Made by a program: the position numbers and the translations under genes
In this document: in pieces, positions 1 to 8,317 of the stretch
Layout: every line of letters starts with the position of its first letter
Numbering within the stretch: position 1 is the first letter of the stretch
Source of the DNA: Sphingomonas echinoides ATCC 14820
Lineage (GTDB): Bacteria; Pseudomonadota; Alphaproteobacteria; Sphingomonadales; Sphingomonadaceae
Assembly (NCBI RefSeq): GCF_000241465.1
Contig: NZ_JH584235.1
Span: 1,981,333 to 2,045,332, forward strand
Reading direction: 5' to 3'
Length of the DNA stretch: 64,000 nucleotides
Notes under the pieces: generated by a model
Seen by the model: the letters and a program-made list of their open reading frames with translations, nothing else
What the model was told of the DNA's origin: nothing
The model's database searches: none

Positions 1-20
1 CCTCCCTTCCAGGGAGGGGA
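1..20. repeat. Short GC-rich hairpin at the window edge
   Basis: The first bases form a small inverted repeat (CCTCCCT/AGGGAGG with a 3-base loop). It lies just past the bchX stop, so it could be part of a terminator or of a dispersed intergenic palindrome cut by the window edge. No T-run is visible in the direction of bchX within the window. Confidence 0.35.
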
Positions 21-38
21 GCAGAGACAAGGCCCACC

Positions 39-1022
39 TCAGACGGCATCGTACACCACCTCCAGCGTCGGCTTGGGCACATAGGCCACGCCGCGCATGT
101 CGGCCTGCGTCGCCGGGCGCAGGGCGTAGTCCGCGCCCGTCACATCCGCCGAGAACAGGCCGAGCAGGCCATCCTGATCGAGCGGGGTCGGGCGCAGCGG
201 CGGCGCTTCGGCAACGTTGATCGCAAGCTGTTCAAACAGGCTCGCCCATTGCCCGCCAGGCTTGCCGATGATCTGGTAATTGGCGCTTTTCTTGCGGATA
301 TCCTCGTTCGCCGGAATCGCGGTCAGCACCGGGATGCCGACGGCCTCAGCAAAGGCATTGGCCTCGCCCGTGCCGTCATCCTTGTTGAGGATCATCCCCG
401 CGACGCCGACATTGCCGCCCATTTTGCGGAAATATTCGACCGCCTTGCACACATTGTTGGCGACGTAGAGCGATTGCAGGTCGTTCGAGGCGACCACGAT
501 CACCTTCTGGCACATGTCGCGCGCGATCGGCAGGCCAAAGCCGCCGCATACCACGTCGCCCAGGAAATCGAGCAGAACGTAATCGAAGCCCCATTCGTGG
601 AAGCCAAGTTTCTCGAGCGTCTCGAAACCATGGATGATGCCGCGACCGCCGCAGCCGCGCCCGACCTCGGGCCCGCCCAATTCCATCGCGAACACACCGT
701 CGCGCTGGAAGCAGACGTCCTCGATGCCGATTTCCTCGCCTGCCAATTTTTTGCGCGACGAGGTTTCGATGATCGTCGGGGTCGATTTTCCACCGAACAA
801 CAGGCTGGTGGTGTCACTCTTGGGGTCGCAGCCGATCAGCAGCACGCGCTTGCCCTGCTGCGCCATCATGTAACTGAGATTGGCCAGCGCGAAGGATTTG
901 CCCGAGCCGCCCTTGCCGTAAATCGCGATGATCTGCGTTTCCTTGGTCACCGGCCCGCTGTGCACGGGGTCTGGCTCCTCCTGCGCCTCGTCGCGCAACA
1001 CGCCTGGATCGAGCATACTCAT
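39..1022 (-). CDS. bchX: Chlorophyllide a reductase iron protein BchX
   Basis: NifH-like ATPase and electron donor of chlorophyllide a reductase (BchXYZ), which reduces ring B on the way to bacteriochlorophyll a in the cytoplasm. Seen: an ATP-binding P-loop GKGGSGKS near residues 37-44, the CDPKSDTT stretch after it, and the two cysteines that would hold the inter-subunit 4Fe-4S cluster (in RGCGGRG about 124 and VVCGGFG about 159). An N-terminal extension before the P-loop and the bchC neighbour favour BchX over its paralog BchL. The ATG at 1022 overlaps the bchC stop as ATGA, so the two are translationally coupled; an upstream GTG/ATG set up to 1034 is less likely. About 327 residues, normal for the family. 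bchY would be expected further left, outside the window. Confidence 0.93.
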   Translation of the reverse strand: MSMLDPGVLRDEAQEEPDPVHSGPVTKETQIIAIYGKGGSGKSFALANLSYMMAQQGKRVLLIGCDPKSDTTSLLFGGKSTPTIIETSSRKKLAGEEIGIEDVCFQRDGVFAMELGGPEVGRGCGGRGIIHGFETLEKLGFHEWGFDYVLLDFLGDVVCGGFGLPIARDMCQKVIVVASNDLQSLYVANNVCKAVEYFRKMGGNVGVAGMILNKDDGTGEANAFAEAVGIPVLTAIPANEDIRKKSANYQIIGKPGGQWASLFEQLAINVAEAPPLRPTPLDQDGLLGLFSADVTGADYALRPATQADMRGVAYVPKPTLEVVYDAV

Positions 1023-1945
1023 ACGTGTCTCCAATCGAGGACCATTTTCAGGCAGGCGGGATCATCGAACGCGGCGGGATAAGCGGTGCGCGCCTCCTCG
1101 GCCGGGCGGACATGGCTGATCAGCCCGTCGAGCCGGAGCGCGCCGCTTGCGATCAAGGTGCTGACCGCGGCCACGTCCGCGGGCGTGAATTCGGCCGAAA
1201 TGCGCAACCGCGCCTCGCGCTGAAAAGCGGGGGCAAAGGCGAAGGAGAGGCGGTCGTAAAAGCCCGCCAGCACGATCTCGCCGCCCCTGGCGATTCGCGG
1301 CACCAGCGTGTCGAGCAGATCGGCGGCTCCGCTTGCGTCGCACACCGTGAGATAATCGCGCCGCGCATCGGCCTCGGGGGCGAGCACCGCATAACCCTGG
1401 CTCGCGCGGCGATCGGCATTGGTTTCCCACACCGTCGGCGGCGGAGCCCCGAGCGCGATCACGATCCGCGCGATCAGGCGACCAAGAATGCCATGCCCGA
1501 TCACGAGCTGCGGCACCGCGCCCCCGGCCACCGCATGATGCGCCGTCGCCGCCAGCGCGATCAGGATGCCGTCAGCACCAAGCCTCTCGTCGACCGGCAG
1601 CGCGCGCGCGGCGGGCAGGATCACGCGGCGGGCCGTACCGCCGAACAGCCCGCGCGCATCGGCGTAGCAACTCGCGCCGGGCACGAACACCCATTCCCCC
1701 AGCCGCCCGCGCACCTCGCCCCCGGCATCGACGATCCGCCCGATCGATTCATAGCCCGGCACCAGCGGATAGCCCATGCCCGGGAAAGACGGCATCCGGC
1801 CCGACCAGAACAGCTTTTCGGTGCCCGAACTGATCCCGCTCCAGGCGACATCGATCAGCACGTCGCCCGCGCCGAGGGCGGTGAGCGTGAGGCTGCGCAG
1901 GGCAATGTCCCCCGGAGCCTCCAAAACCACCGCCAGTGTTTCCAC
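1019..1945 (-). CDS. bchC: Bacteriochlorophyllide a dehydrogenase BchC
   Basis: Zinc-free MDR-type dehydrogenase that oxidises the 3-hydroxyethyl group of bacteriochlorophyllide to the acetyl group. The 308-residue protein has the MDR N-terminal catalytic fold (GxEKLFWSGRMP, PLVPGYESIG) and a Rossmann core (VIGHGILGRLIA). The start is GTG at 1945 with a GGGAGG ribosome site about 8 bases upstream. It sits between crtF and bchX, the usual crtF-bchC-bchX order, and has its own upstream region with two PpsR-type boxes at 1988-2031. Its stop overlaps the bchX start. Confidence 0.92.
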   Translation of the reverse strand: METLAVVLEAPGDIALRSLTLTALGAGDVLIDVAWSGISSGTEKLFWSGRMPSFPGMGYPLVPGYESIGRIVDAGGEVRGRLGEWVFVPGASCYADARGLFGGTARRVILPAARALPVDERLGADGILIALAATAHHAVAGGAVPQLVIGHGILGRLIARIVIALGAPPPTVWETNADRRASQGYAVLAPEADARRDYLTVCDASGAADLLDTLVPRIARGGEIVLAGFYDRLSFAFAPAFQREARLRISAEFTPADVAAVSTLIASGALRLDGLISHVRPAEEARTAYPAAFDDPACLKMVLDWRHV

Positions 1946-1987
1946 CGTGCATCCTCCCCGTCGCGCGCCGCTACGTCCTGCTTAGAG

Positions 1988-2005
1988 TGTCAGTTTATAT
2001 GGACA
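1988..2005. promoter_or_regulatory. PpsR/CrtJ-type operator, proximal box of bchC
   Basis: TGTC-N10-GACA exactly matches the PpsR/CrtJ consensus (TGT-N12-ACA). It lies 43 bases upstream of the bchC start. Known: PpsR/CrtJ represses bch and crt genes when oxygen or light is high. No ppsR gene is in this window, so the regulator is inferred. Confidence 0.8.
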
Positions 2006-2013
2006 CTATTGAA

Positions 2014-2031
2014 TGTCAATGTGAATTGACG
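2014..2031. promoter_or_regulatory. PpsR/CrtJ-type operator, distal box of bchC
   Basis: TGTC-N10-GACG, one base short of the full palindrome, 8 bases from the perfect box at 1988-2005. It ends 4 bases from the crtF stop. Known: the bchC promoter of Rhodobacter capsulatus carries two CrtJ palindromes 8 bp apart, bound cooperatively, so the spacing supports function. Confidence 0.7.
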
Positions 2032-2035
2032 AAGG

Positions 2036-3148
2036 TCAACGACAGGCGATCATGACACGGCAGGTCAGCGGCAGCGCGGTGACGACCAGGCGGCTGGTGC
2101 GGAACCCCGCCGCCGCCAGAATCGCGCCGATTTCGCGCGGCGTGCGCGGACGGCCCGATCCCATCGCGAGCAGATACAGGCCGAAATAGGCGTCGCCCGC
2201 CGGCTCGGCGCCGGGTGTGCCCGCCATCGGCTCGGCGATCAGCAGCCGTCCGCCGGGCGGGAGCGCAGCGTGGACCGCGCGCAGCAGCGCCAGCGCGGGC
2301 GCATCGTCATGGTCGTGCAGCACGCGCACCAGCGTGATCAGATCATGCCCCGCCGGCAGCGGATCGACCAGAAAACTGCCGCTATGGATCGTCACGCGAT
2401 CGCCAAGCCCCGCCGAGTCCAAGCGCGTTTGCGCACGTGCACCGACTGCTGGCAAATCGAACAGAGCAAGCTCCAGCCCCGCGACACGCGCCCCGACCGA
2501 CTCGAGGAAACGCCCCTCGCCGCCACCGACATCGAGCAGCCGCCGATGCCGCGCAAAGCGATAACAATCGAGGATTTGCGCGGCGACCAGCGGCTGCGAC
2601 GCCGCCATCAGCCGCGAATAGGGTGCCGCCACCGCCGCATCCGAGTCGCTTGCTTTGTCATAGTCCCAATAGCCCGCCAGCGTGCCCGCGCGCTCCCCGC
2701 GCAGCAGCGCCACCGGATCGGCGAGATCGGCGTAGAGCAAGCGGTGATGCGCCACCATCTCTGCAATCCCGCCATTGCCGCGCAGCGCCGCGCCGTCGCT
2801 GCCCAGCGTCCAGCGGTCGCCGACTCGCTCGACCAGCCCGATCGCCGCCCCGGCGCGCAACAGCCGCAGCGTGGCCTCGTGCGACAGGCCGATGCGCGCG
2901 GCGATCGCCGCGCTCGCCTGCGTCTCCTCCGCGAGCAGCGCGATCAGCCCAGTCTCCAGGCACGCCGCCAAAGTTTGCGAATAAACGAACCCCGCCACCA
3001 GATCGAACAGCCGCCGCGCCCGCCGCCGCGCCACCGGGCGGGTCAACCAGCAGCGTGCGGCAAAGCGCTGGAAGCCGGGCGAGGCGAGCACGCGGTTGCG
3101 CGCCGCGACGAAGCGATGGTGCAGCCCAACAACGAGACCCTTTGACAT
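2036..3148 (-). CDS. crtF: Demethylspheroidene/hydroxyneurosporene O-methyltransferase CrtF
   Basis: SAM-dependent methyltransferase that converts 1-hydroxy carotenoids to 1-methoxy carotenoids, the last step of spheroidene or spirilloxanthin-type pathways. Seen: an N-terminal winged-helix dimerisation region typical of plant-type O-methyltransferases, a SAM loop LLDVGGGEGRFL in the middle, and a downstream VRVLHDHDD motif with the candidate catalytic His. I prefer the ATG at 3148 (AGGA about 9 bases upstream); ATG 3157 or GTG 3169 are alternatives. About 370 residues. Divergent from crtD with one PpsR-type box between; followed by bchC after a gap that holds that gene's own operators. Confidence 0.9.
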   Translation of the reverse strand: MSKGLVVGLHHRFVAARNRVLASPGFQRFAARCWLTRPVARRRARRLFDLVAGFVYSQTLAACLETGLIALLAEETQASAAIAARIGLSHEATLRLLRAGAAIGLVERVGDRWTLGSDGAALRGNGGIAEMVAHHRLLYADLADPVALLRGERAGTLAGYWDYDKASDSDAAVAAPYSRLMAASQPLVAAQILDCYRFARHRRLLDVGGGEGRFLESVGARVAGLELALFDLPAVGARAQTRLDSAGLGDRVTIHSGSFLVDPLPAGHDLITLVRVLHDHDDAPALALLRAVHAALPPGGRLLIAEPMAGTPGAEPAGDAYFGLYLLAMGSGRPRTPREIGAILAAAGFRTSRLVVTALPLTCRVMIACR

Positions 3149-3173
3149 GCGCACCATCCTGGACAACACTTAG

Positions 3174-3191
3174 TGTCCAGTTGACTGGACA
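3174..3191. promoter_or_regulatory. PpsR/CrtJ-type operator between crtF and crtD
   Basis: A perfect TGTC-N10-GACA palindrome in which the flanks also pair (TGTCCAGT/ACTGGACA). It lies 26 bases upstream of the crtF start and 36 bases upstream of the crtD start, so one site could control both divergent genes. Confidence 0.78.
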
Positions 3192-3226
3192 TAAACGAAT
3201 CCGTCAACCGTCGCGAGGGACAGGCT

Positions 3227-4789
3227 ATGGCGACGCACGGCACGGTGATCATCGGCGCAGGCATAGGTGGCCTGGTCAGTGCCGCCTTGCTCGCCGCGCG
3301 CGGGCAAAGGGTGACGGTGGTCGAGGCGGCGCACGCCCCCGGCGGCAAGCTGCGCACCGTCACCGCAGGTGGCCGTGCGATCGATGCCGGGCCGACGGTG
3401 TTCACGCTGCGCGCGGTGTTCGACGAGATTTTCGCCGCCTGCGGCAGCGCGCTCGACGCGCACGTCTCGTTGCGCCCCGCCACCATCCTCGCGCGCCACG
3501 CCTGGGGGGAGGATCGGCTGGACCTGTTCGCCGAAGCGGAGGCCAGCGAAGCCGCGATCGGCGCCTTTGCCGGAGCGGACGCAGCGCGCGGCTATCGCGC
3601 GTTCCGCGCCGAGGCCAAGCGCATCTTCGACACGCTCGACCGCCCGTTCCTGCACGCGCCGCAGACCAACCCGCTCGGGCTGACCTGGCGGATGGGGCTG
3701 CGCGGCTTTGCCGATCTCACCCGCATCCGCCCTTATGAGTCGCTGTGGCGCGCGCTGAGCGAGCATTTTCAGGATCCGCGCTTGCGGCAATTGTTCGGGC
3801 GCTACGCCACCTATTGCGGCTCCTCGCCCTTCGCCTGCCCGGCCACGCTGATGCTGATCGCGCATGTCGAGGCGAGCGGCGTGTGGCTGGTCGACGGCGG
3901 GATGCACGCGCTCGCCCGCGCGCTGGAGGCGCTCGCCCGCCAAAACGGCGCCACCTTCCGCTATGCGGCCCCCGTGCGCGAGATCGTGGTCGAACGCCGC
4001 CGCGCCGCCGGGGTGGTGCTCGCCTCGGGCGAGCGTATCGCCGCCGATAGCGTGGTGTGTAATGCCGATCCGGCCGCACTGGCCGCAGGGGCGTTCGGCC
4101 CGGCGGTGCGCCGCGCGGTGCCAGCCCTGCCCCCCGCGCGACGTTCGCTTTCGGCCCTGGTGTGGTGCGCGACCGCGCGCACCAGCGGCTTCCCGCTCGC
4201 GCGCCACAATGTCTTCTTCTCCAGCGATTACCCCGCCGAATTCACCGCCCTCGCGCGCGGGCGGCTCCCCGCCGCGCCCAGCCTCTATGTCTGCGCGCAG
4301 GACCGGGGTGGCGATGAAGCCCCTGCGCATCCCGGCGGCCCCGAACGCCTGCAGATCATCCTCAACGCGCCGCCCAATGGCGACACCCACCGGCTCACCC
4401 AAGCGGAGACAGAGCAATGCACGAAGCTGATGCACGCCATGCTGGAGCGCGCTGGCCTGACGCTGGACCGCCCCGATTCGGCAACGGTGCTGACCACGCC
4501 GAGCGACTTCGAAGCACTGTTCCCACGGACGGGTGGAGCCCTTTATGGACCGGCCTCGCACGGGTGGGCGGCGTCCTTCCGGCGCCCCGGCAGCCGGACA
4601 CGGATCCCTGGGCTTTATTGCGCGGGCGGGAGTACCCATCCGGGCGCGGGCGTCCCGATGGCGGCCTTGTCCGCCCGCCTAGCCGTCGCATGCCTGCTCA
4701 AGGACCACGCTTTGACGGCGCGGTCGAGCCCGGCGGCTATGCCTGGTGGTATGTCGACGCGACCAGCGACGACGGCCGTTTCGGCCTGA
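3227..4789 (+). CDS. crtD: 1-hydroxycarotenoid 3,4-desaturase CrtD
   Basis: FAD-dependent desaturase of the phytoene-desaturase superfamily, adding the 3,4 double bond to 1-hydroxy acyclic carotenoids. Seen: the dinucleotide-binding GAGIGG at residues 10-15, followed by VVEAAHAPGGKLRT, and the C-terminal family signature GLYCAGGSTHPGAGVPMA. A GAGGGACA ribosome site precedes the ATG. At 520 residues it is slightly long: about 30 residues after the last family motif run through the start of crtC, giving a 100-base overlap. Divergent from crtF. Confidence 0.9.
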   Translation: MATHGTVIIGAGIGGLVSAALLAARGQRVTVVEAAHAPGGKLRTVTAGGRAIDAGPTVFTLRAVFDEIFAACGSALDAHVSLRPATILARHAWGEDRLDLFAEAEASEAAIGAFAGADAARGYRAFRAEAKRIFDTLDRPFLHAPQTNPLGLTWRMGLRGFADLTRIRPYESLWRALSEHFQDPRLRQLFGRYATYCGSSPFACPATLMLIAHVEASGVWLVDGGMHALARALEALARQNGATFRYAAPVREIVVERRRAAGVVLASGERIAADSVVCNADPAALAAGAFGPAVRRAVPALPPARRSLSALVWCATARTSGFPLARHNVFFSSDYPAEFTALARGRLPAAPSLYVCAQDRGGDEAPAHPGGPERLQIILNAPPNGDTHRLTQAETEQCTKLMHAMLERAGLTLDRPDSATVLTTPSDFEALFPRTGGALYGPASHGWAASFRRPGSRTRIPGLYCAGGSTHPGAGVPMAALSARLAVACLLKDHALTARSSPAAMPGGMSTRPATTAVSA

Positions 4790-5622
4790 CCGTCATCGCC
4801 TTTGTCGGTTCGGTCTTCTCGCCTTATTACCGCCTGTCGGGCCGGCGACGCCCCGACAATCACTGCGCCATCAACATCTCGCTCACCGGCCCCCGCGCTG
4901 GGGCCTGGGCAATGACCGAGCGCGGCGAAGCGCGCGTGTCGCGCGACCGCGATTGCTTCGCGGTGGGGCCAAGTGCCTTGCACTGGGATGGCGACACGCT
5001 CGTCATCGACATTGCCGAAATTTCCGCGCCCCTGCCCTATAAGGTGCGCGGCCAAATCAAGCTGCGCCCCGGCGCGATCGGCACCACCGCCTTCGCGCTC
5101 GATCCCGCCGCCTGCCACCGCTGGCACCCGGTCGCGCCGCGCGCACGGGTGGAGGTCGCGATGACCCACCCCGACACGCACTGGACCGGCGCGGGCTATT
5201 TCGATTCGAACTTCGGCGACGAGCCGCTCGAAACCGGTTTTGACGATTGGCATTGGGCGCGCGCGCATCTCAAGGAAGATGTCGCGGTGCTCTATGAAGG
5301 GCGCAGGCGCGGCGGCGATCCGTTCGAGCTGGCGCTGAAGTTCGACCGGCAAGGGCGCTGGCACGATGTCGCGCCGCCGCCACGCGTGCGGCTCCCGCGC
5401 ACCGGTTGGCTGGTCGATCGCGCAACCCGCGCCGATGCCGGGGCGACGCCGCGCATCGTCAAGACCTGGATCGACGCGCCCTTTTACGCGCGCTCGGCAT
5501 TGCAGACGCGGCTGTTTGGGGAGGAGGTGCGCGCGGTGCATGAGAGCCTGTCGCTCGGCCGCTTCCGCTCACCGATCGTCCAGTCGATGCTCCCCTATCG
5601 GATGCCCCGAGCGCTCTGGTGA
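4690..5622 (+). CDS. crtC: Carotenoid 1,2-hydratase (hydroxyneurosporene synthase) CrtC
   Basis: Cofactor-free hydratase that adds water to the 1,2 double bond of acyclic carotenoids, supplying the substrate of CrtD and CrtF. The 310-residue protein opens with the family signature PGGYAWWYVDATSDDG and FVGSVFSPYY, and has later conserved parts (GYFDSNFGDEPLE, DWHWARA). I chose the ATG at 4690 because family homology begins just after it; this places the start 100 bases inside crtD, an unusually long same-strand overlap. The gene's 3' end is overlapped on the other strand by the small ORF at 5569-5757. Confidence 0.88.
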   Translation: MPAQGPRFDGAVEPGGYAWWYVDATSDDGRFGLTVIAFVGSVFSPYYRLSGRRRPDNHCAINISLTGPRAGAWAMTERGEARVSRDRDCFAVGPSALHWDGDTLVIDIAEISAPLPYKVRGQIKLRPGAIGTTAFALDPAACHRWHPVAPRARVEVAMTHPDTHWTGAGYFDSNFGDEPLETGFDDWHWARAHLKEDVAVLYEGRRRGGDPFELALKFDRQGRWHDVAPPPRVRLPRTGWLVDRATRADAGATPRIVKTWIDAPFYARSALQTRLFGEEVRAVHESLSLGRFRSPIVQSMLPYRMPRALW

Positions 5623-5757
5623 GGGGCCTTCATCGTTTTGGCTCGCCCGGTCGCGCGCGATCTCTCGCGTGGTCGACACCCATTGCCAAATGCCCCAGCC
5701 AAGCGCGGGGACGCCGACGATCACCATGTCGAGCAAGGCGAAGGCGGTGTGCCTCAC
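5569..5757 (-). CDS. Small single-pass membrane protein at the end of the bchIDO operon
   Basis: A 62-residue ORF with one hydrophobic segment (about residues 7-27), a basic/acidic juxtamembrane stretch (TTREIARDR) and a short tail GHPIGEHRLDDR. Its GTG start overlaps the bchO stop as GTGA, the same coupling used throughout bchI-bchD-bchO, which is the main reason to believe it is real. Its last 54 bases are antisense to the end of crtC. Function unknown; I infer a role tied to Mg chelation or pigment-protein assembly in the membrane only from position. Confidence 0.6.
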   Translation of the reverse strand: MRHTAFALLDMVIVGVPALGWGIWQWVSTTREIARDRASQNDEGPSPERSGHPIGEHRLDDR

Positions 5758-6629
5758 GCGGCCGCCCCGGCGAACCGCGTGATGATCGCCGCGACCTCCT
5801 CGGCGTGTTCTTCATGGGCGAGGTGGCCGAGGCCCGGTAACATCTGGAGCCGGGCATGTGGCATCAGCCCCGCCGCCGCCTCGACCGACGAACGCGGGAT
5901 CGCCGCATCCTGCGCGCCGTGGAGCAACAAGACGGACGTTTCCACACGCGGCAAATCGCGCGCCAGCGACGCCAGATCCCAATCGGCCATCATCGTGATC
6001 GCCCCCGCGCAATGGTCGGAGGTGGCGAACAGCCGCCGGTAATATTCGACCCCGGCGGCATCGATCCGCGAGCCCGTACTGCGCTCGAGAAAGCGCCCCG
6101 CCTCGCCGGGCGTGCGCGCCATTGCCGCGAAGATGTGCGGCGCAAACGGATTGACGAACACCAGCCGCGCAAGCGTCGGAAACAGCGTCGCCGCGAGGCC
6201 CGGAAACGGCATCAGCGCCGGGCCAAGCCCCACCACCGCCGCTGGAGCAGCATGGCCGTCCAACACCATCCGGAGCGCGATCGCCGCACCTGCCGAATGG
6301 CCGACAAGAGCATCGGGCACGATACCCAGATGCCCCAGCAGATCGGCTACCGCCTTGGCCATCGCCCCCATTGACAGCCCACCGGACGGCCGCCCGGTGG
6401 TGAAGCCGTGCCCCGGCAGATCGAATGCCACCACGGTAAACTGCCGCGCCAGCACCGGTGCGAGATCACGCCAGCTATGCGTCGCCGCTCCCGTGCCGTG
6501 CAGCAGCAATAGCACCGGCCCCGCCCCCATCATCTGCACATGCCAGCGCATCCGCCCGGTGTCGACGAACCGGCTGGTGCCGCGATTGGGCCAGTCGCGG
6601 CCCTCTTGCTCCCACTGCGCGCGGCTCAT
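5754..6629 (-). CDS. bchO: Alpha/beta-hydrolase BchO, magnesium-chelatase accessory protein
   Basis: A 291-residue alpha/beta-hydrolase that accompanies bchI-bchD in purple bacteria; its exact reaction is not settled. Seen: an HGTG oxyanion-type stretch near 44, nucleophile elbow GHSAG with Ser112, an acid in HGAQDAAIP and the C-terminal His in GLGHLAHEEH. Start ATG at 6629 overlaps the bchD stop (ATGA). The stop in turn overlaps the start of a small membrane ORF. Confidence 0.87.
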   Translation of the reverse strand: MSRAQWEQEGRDWPNRGTSRFVDTGRMRWHVQMMGAGPVLLLLHGTGAATHSWRDLAPVLARQFTVVAFDLPGHGFTTGRPSGGLSMGAMAKAVADLLGHLGIVPDALVGHSAGAAIALRMVLDGHAAPAAVVGLGPALMPFPGLAATLFPTLARLVFVNPFAPHIFAAMARTPGEAGRFLERSTGSRIDAAGVEYYRRLFATSDHCAGAITMMADWDLASLARDLPRVETSVLLLHGAQDAAIPRSSVEAAAGLMPHARLQMLPGLGHLAHEEHAEEVAAIITRFAGAAA

Positions 6630-8317
6630 CGTGCCTGCGCTGCGGTGACGGCGCGGTGCATCGCTGCGGCATCGGCGCGCGGCAAGGGCAGGTAGCGCGC
6701 GCCCATCGCCAGCGCGAGCCGCGCACCCTCGGGCCGTGGCCGCGCCGAGGTATCGACGAACGCCGCGCCAATCGCGGCCTGGCCGATCGCGCGCGCAGCA
6801 TCCTCGGCATCGCGCTCGGCCTGCTCGCGCTGGGTCGATCCGTCCGCCGCGACATTGGCGCGCCCGTCGGTCAACACCACGATAAACGGCGTGCGGCCCC
6901 GCGTGCGTGCCGCTTCGGCCAAGCCCCGCGCCGCCGCCAGCCCCGCCGCCAGTGGCGTGCCGCCGCCGCCCGGCAGCTCGGCCAAGGCGCGCCGCGCGCG
7001 CGTCAGCGATCGCGTCGGCGGCAGCAGCGTCTCCGCCGCCATCCCGCGAAACGCCACCAGCGCCACTTGCGCGCGTTTGACATAGGCCTCCGCCAGTAAC
7101 AGCTCGACCGCGCCCTTCGCCTCGGCCAGCCGCGCCGCCGCCGACGATCCGGAAGCATCGACCGCGAAGATCGTCAGCGTTTCCGCGCGCGTTTCAAAAC
7201 GGCGGATGTGCAGGTCGGCGCGGCGGATGCGGACCGGCCCATCGCCGCGCGCGCGCAGGCGCTGCCAGGGTGCCGCGGCGCGCAGCGTATCGATTACGCT
7301 CAAGCGCAGCCCCCCGCGCGGAACCCCGGCGCGCGCGCCCAGCGGTCGACCGCGCTGCGCCGACTGGCGACGCTCCCCCGCGCCCCGCGCGCCTCCCGCA
7401 CGGCTGCGCGTGCGCCCGGCGGCAAGCTGTTCCAGCACATCGCGCGGCAACGCCGCCAGCGCCGCCGCCAGCACCACGTCGTCGAGCGCTTGCCGCGCGG
7501 CCTGCTCCTCCTCGCCCGAATCGCTCTGCCCGCCATCGTCGGGCGGCGGCGGCGCGCTCGCCTGCTCCTGCTCGGGCGGCGCGGGCATCCGCGTCGCGCG
7601 CGGGGCGAGCACCAGCCGCACCGCCACGATCACATCGGCCTCGCGAACCACATCGCGCCCGTCCAGCGCAGCCGCCGCCATAGCCGCCCGCAACGCAAAC
7701 AAAGGCGCGCGCGCCGAATCGATCCCGAGCGCCAGCGCCGTCCCGGCAATCGCTTCCAGCATGTCCGTCGGCACTGCCACCGACGCCGCCCGCGCAACCG
7801 GTTGCCCCGGCGCAATCGGGCAAGGCCGACAGTCGCCAAGATCGATCCGGAACGCGAGCCGCTCGATTAGCGCCATCGGCGGCGCTTCATCCTCGACGCC
7901 GTCGTCAAACGCCACCACCGCCACGCGCGCGGGCGCGCCGTCGATCTCGCCTTGATCCAGCACCGCCGCGATCCGCGCGGCGGTCGCATCGCCCATCCGC
8001 TCGGCCATCGGCAGCACCGCCACGCCGCCATCGGCCGCCGCCAGCACGCCCTGCTGGCGCAGCGGTCGCCCGTGCGCGAGCGTCGCGCCAAGATCGAGCC
8101 CACCGAGCAAGGCGGCATCGTCGACATGCGGCGGAATCCGTCGCAGCGGCGCGCCCTCTGGCAACGCCTGGCGCAGCGCCGCCACCACCGCATCGCGCAA
8201 GTCGCCCCCGCCGCGCAGGATCATCCCCCCCAGGCCGACCGGATCATAGGCACATAGCCGCGCGGCGAGCAGTGCGTCGTCGAGCGCCCCCGCGTGCGGC
8301 GGCGCGACATCGGTCAC
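6626..8317 (-). CDS. bchD: Magnesium chelatase subunit D (BchD)
   Basis: AAA+-like, VWA-containing subunit of the BchHID complex that inserts Mg2+ into protoporphyrin IX. Seen: a degenerate AAA+ half lacking a clear Walker A, an acidic/proline-rich linker (PPPPDDGGQSDSGEEE), and a C-terminal VWA domain with the MIDAS motif DASGSS near residue 390 and a TDGRAN stretch later. The GTG at 8317 overlaps the bchI stop (GTGA) and gives about 563 residues, the family length; longer readings upstream lie inside bchI. Coupled at its end to bchO. Confidence 0.9.
   Translation of the reverse strand: MTDVAPPHAGALDDALLAARLCAYDPVGLGGMILRGGGDLRDAVVAALRQALPEGAPLRRIPPHVDDAALLGGLDLGATLAHGRPLRQQGVLAAADGGVAVLPMAERMGDATAARIAAVLDQGEIDGAPARVAVVAFDDGVEDEAPPMALIERLAFRIDLGDCRPCPIAPGQPVARAASVAVPTDMLEAIAGTALALGIDSARAPLFALRAAMAAAALDGRDVVREADVIVAVRLVLAPRATRMPAPPEQEQASAPPPPDDGGQSDSGEEEQAARQALDDVVLAAALAALPRDVLEQLAAGRTRSRAGGARGAGERRQSAQRGRPLGARAGVPRGGLRLSVIDTLRAAAPWQRLRARGDGPVRIRRADLHIRRFETRAETLTIFAVDASGSSAAARLAEAKGAVELLLAEAYVKRAQVALVAFRGMAAETLLPPTRSLTRARRALAELPGGGGTPLAAGLAAARGLAEAARTRGRTPFIVVLTDGRANVAADGSTQREQAERDAEDAARAIGQAAIGAAFVDTSARPRPEGARLALAMGARYLPLPRADAAAMHRAVTAAQAR

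Noticed and set aside
39..1022. Reading the first gene as protochlorophyllide reductase BchL
   Set aside because: BchL and BchX are both NifH-like, but the N-terminal extension, the residues around CDPKSDTT and the position directly after bchC fit BchX.
2437..3738. Long Arg/Pro-rich frame spanning crtF and crtD
   Set aside because: It is antisense to crtF and out of frame with crtD, with composition typical of a shadow frame. It would also cross the divergent promoter and operator.
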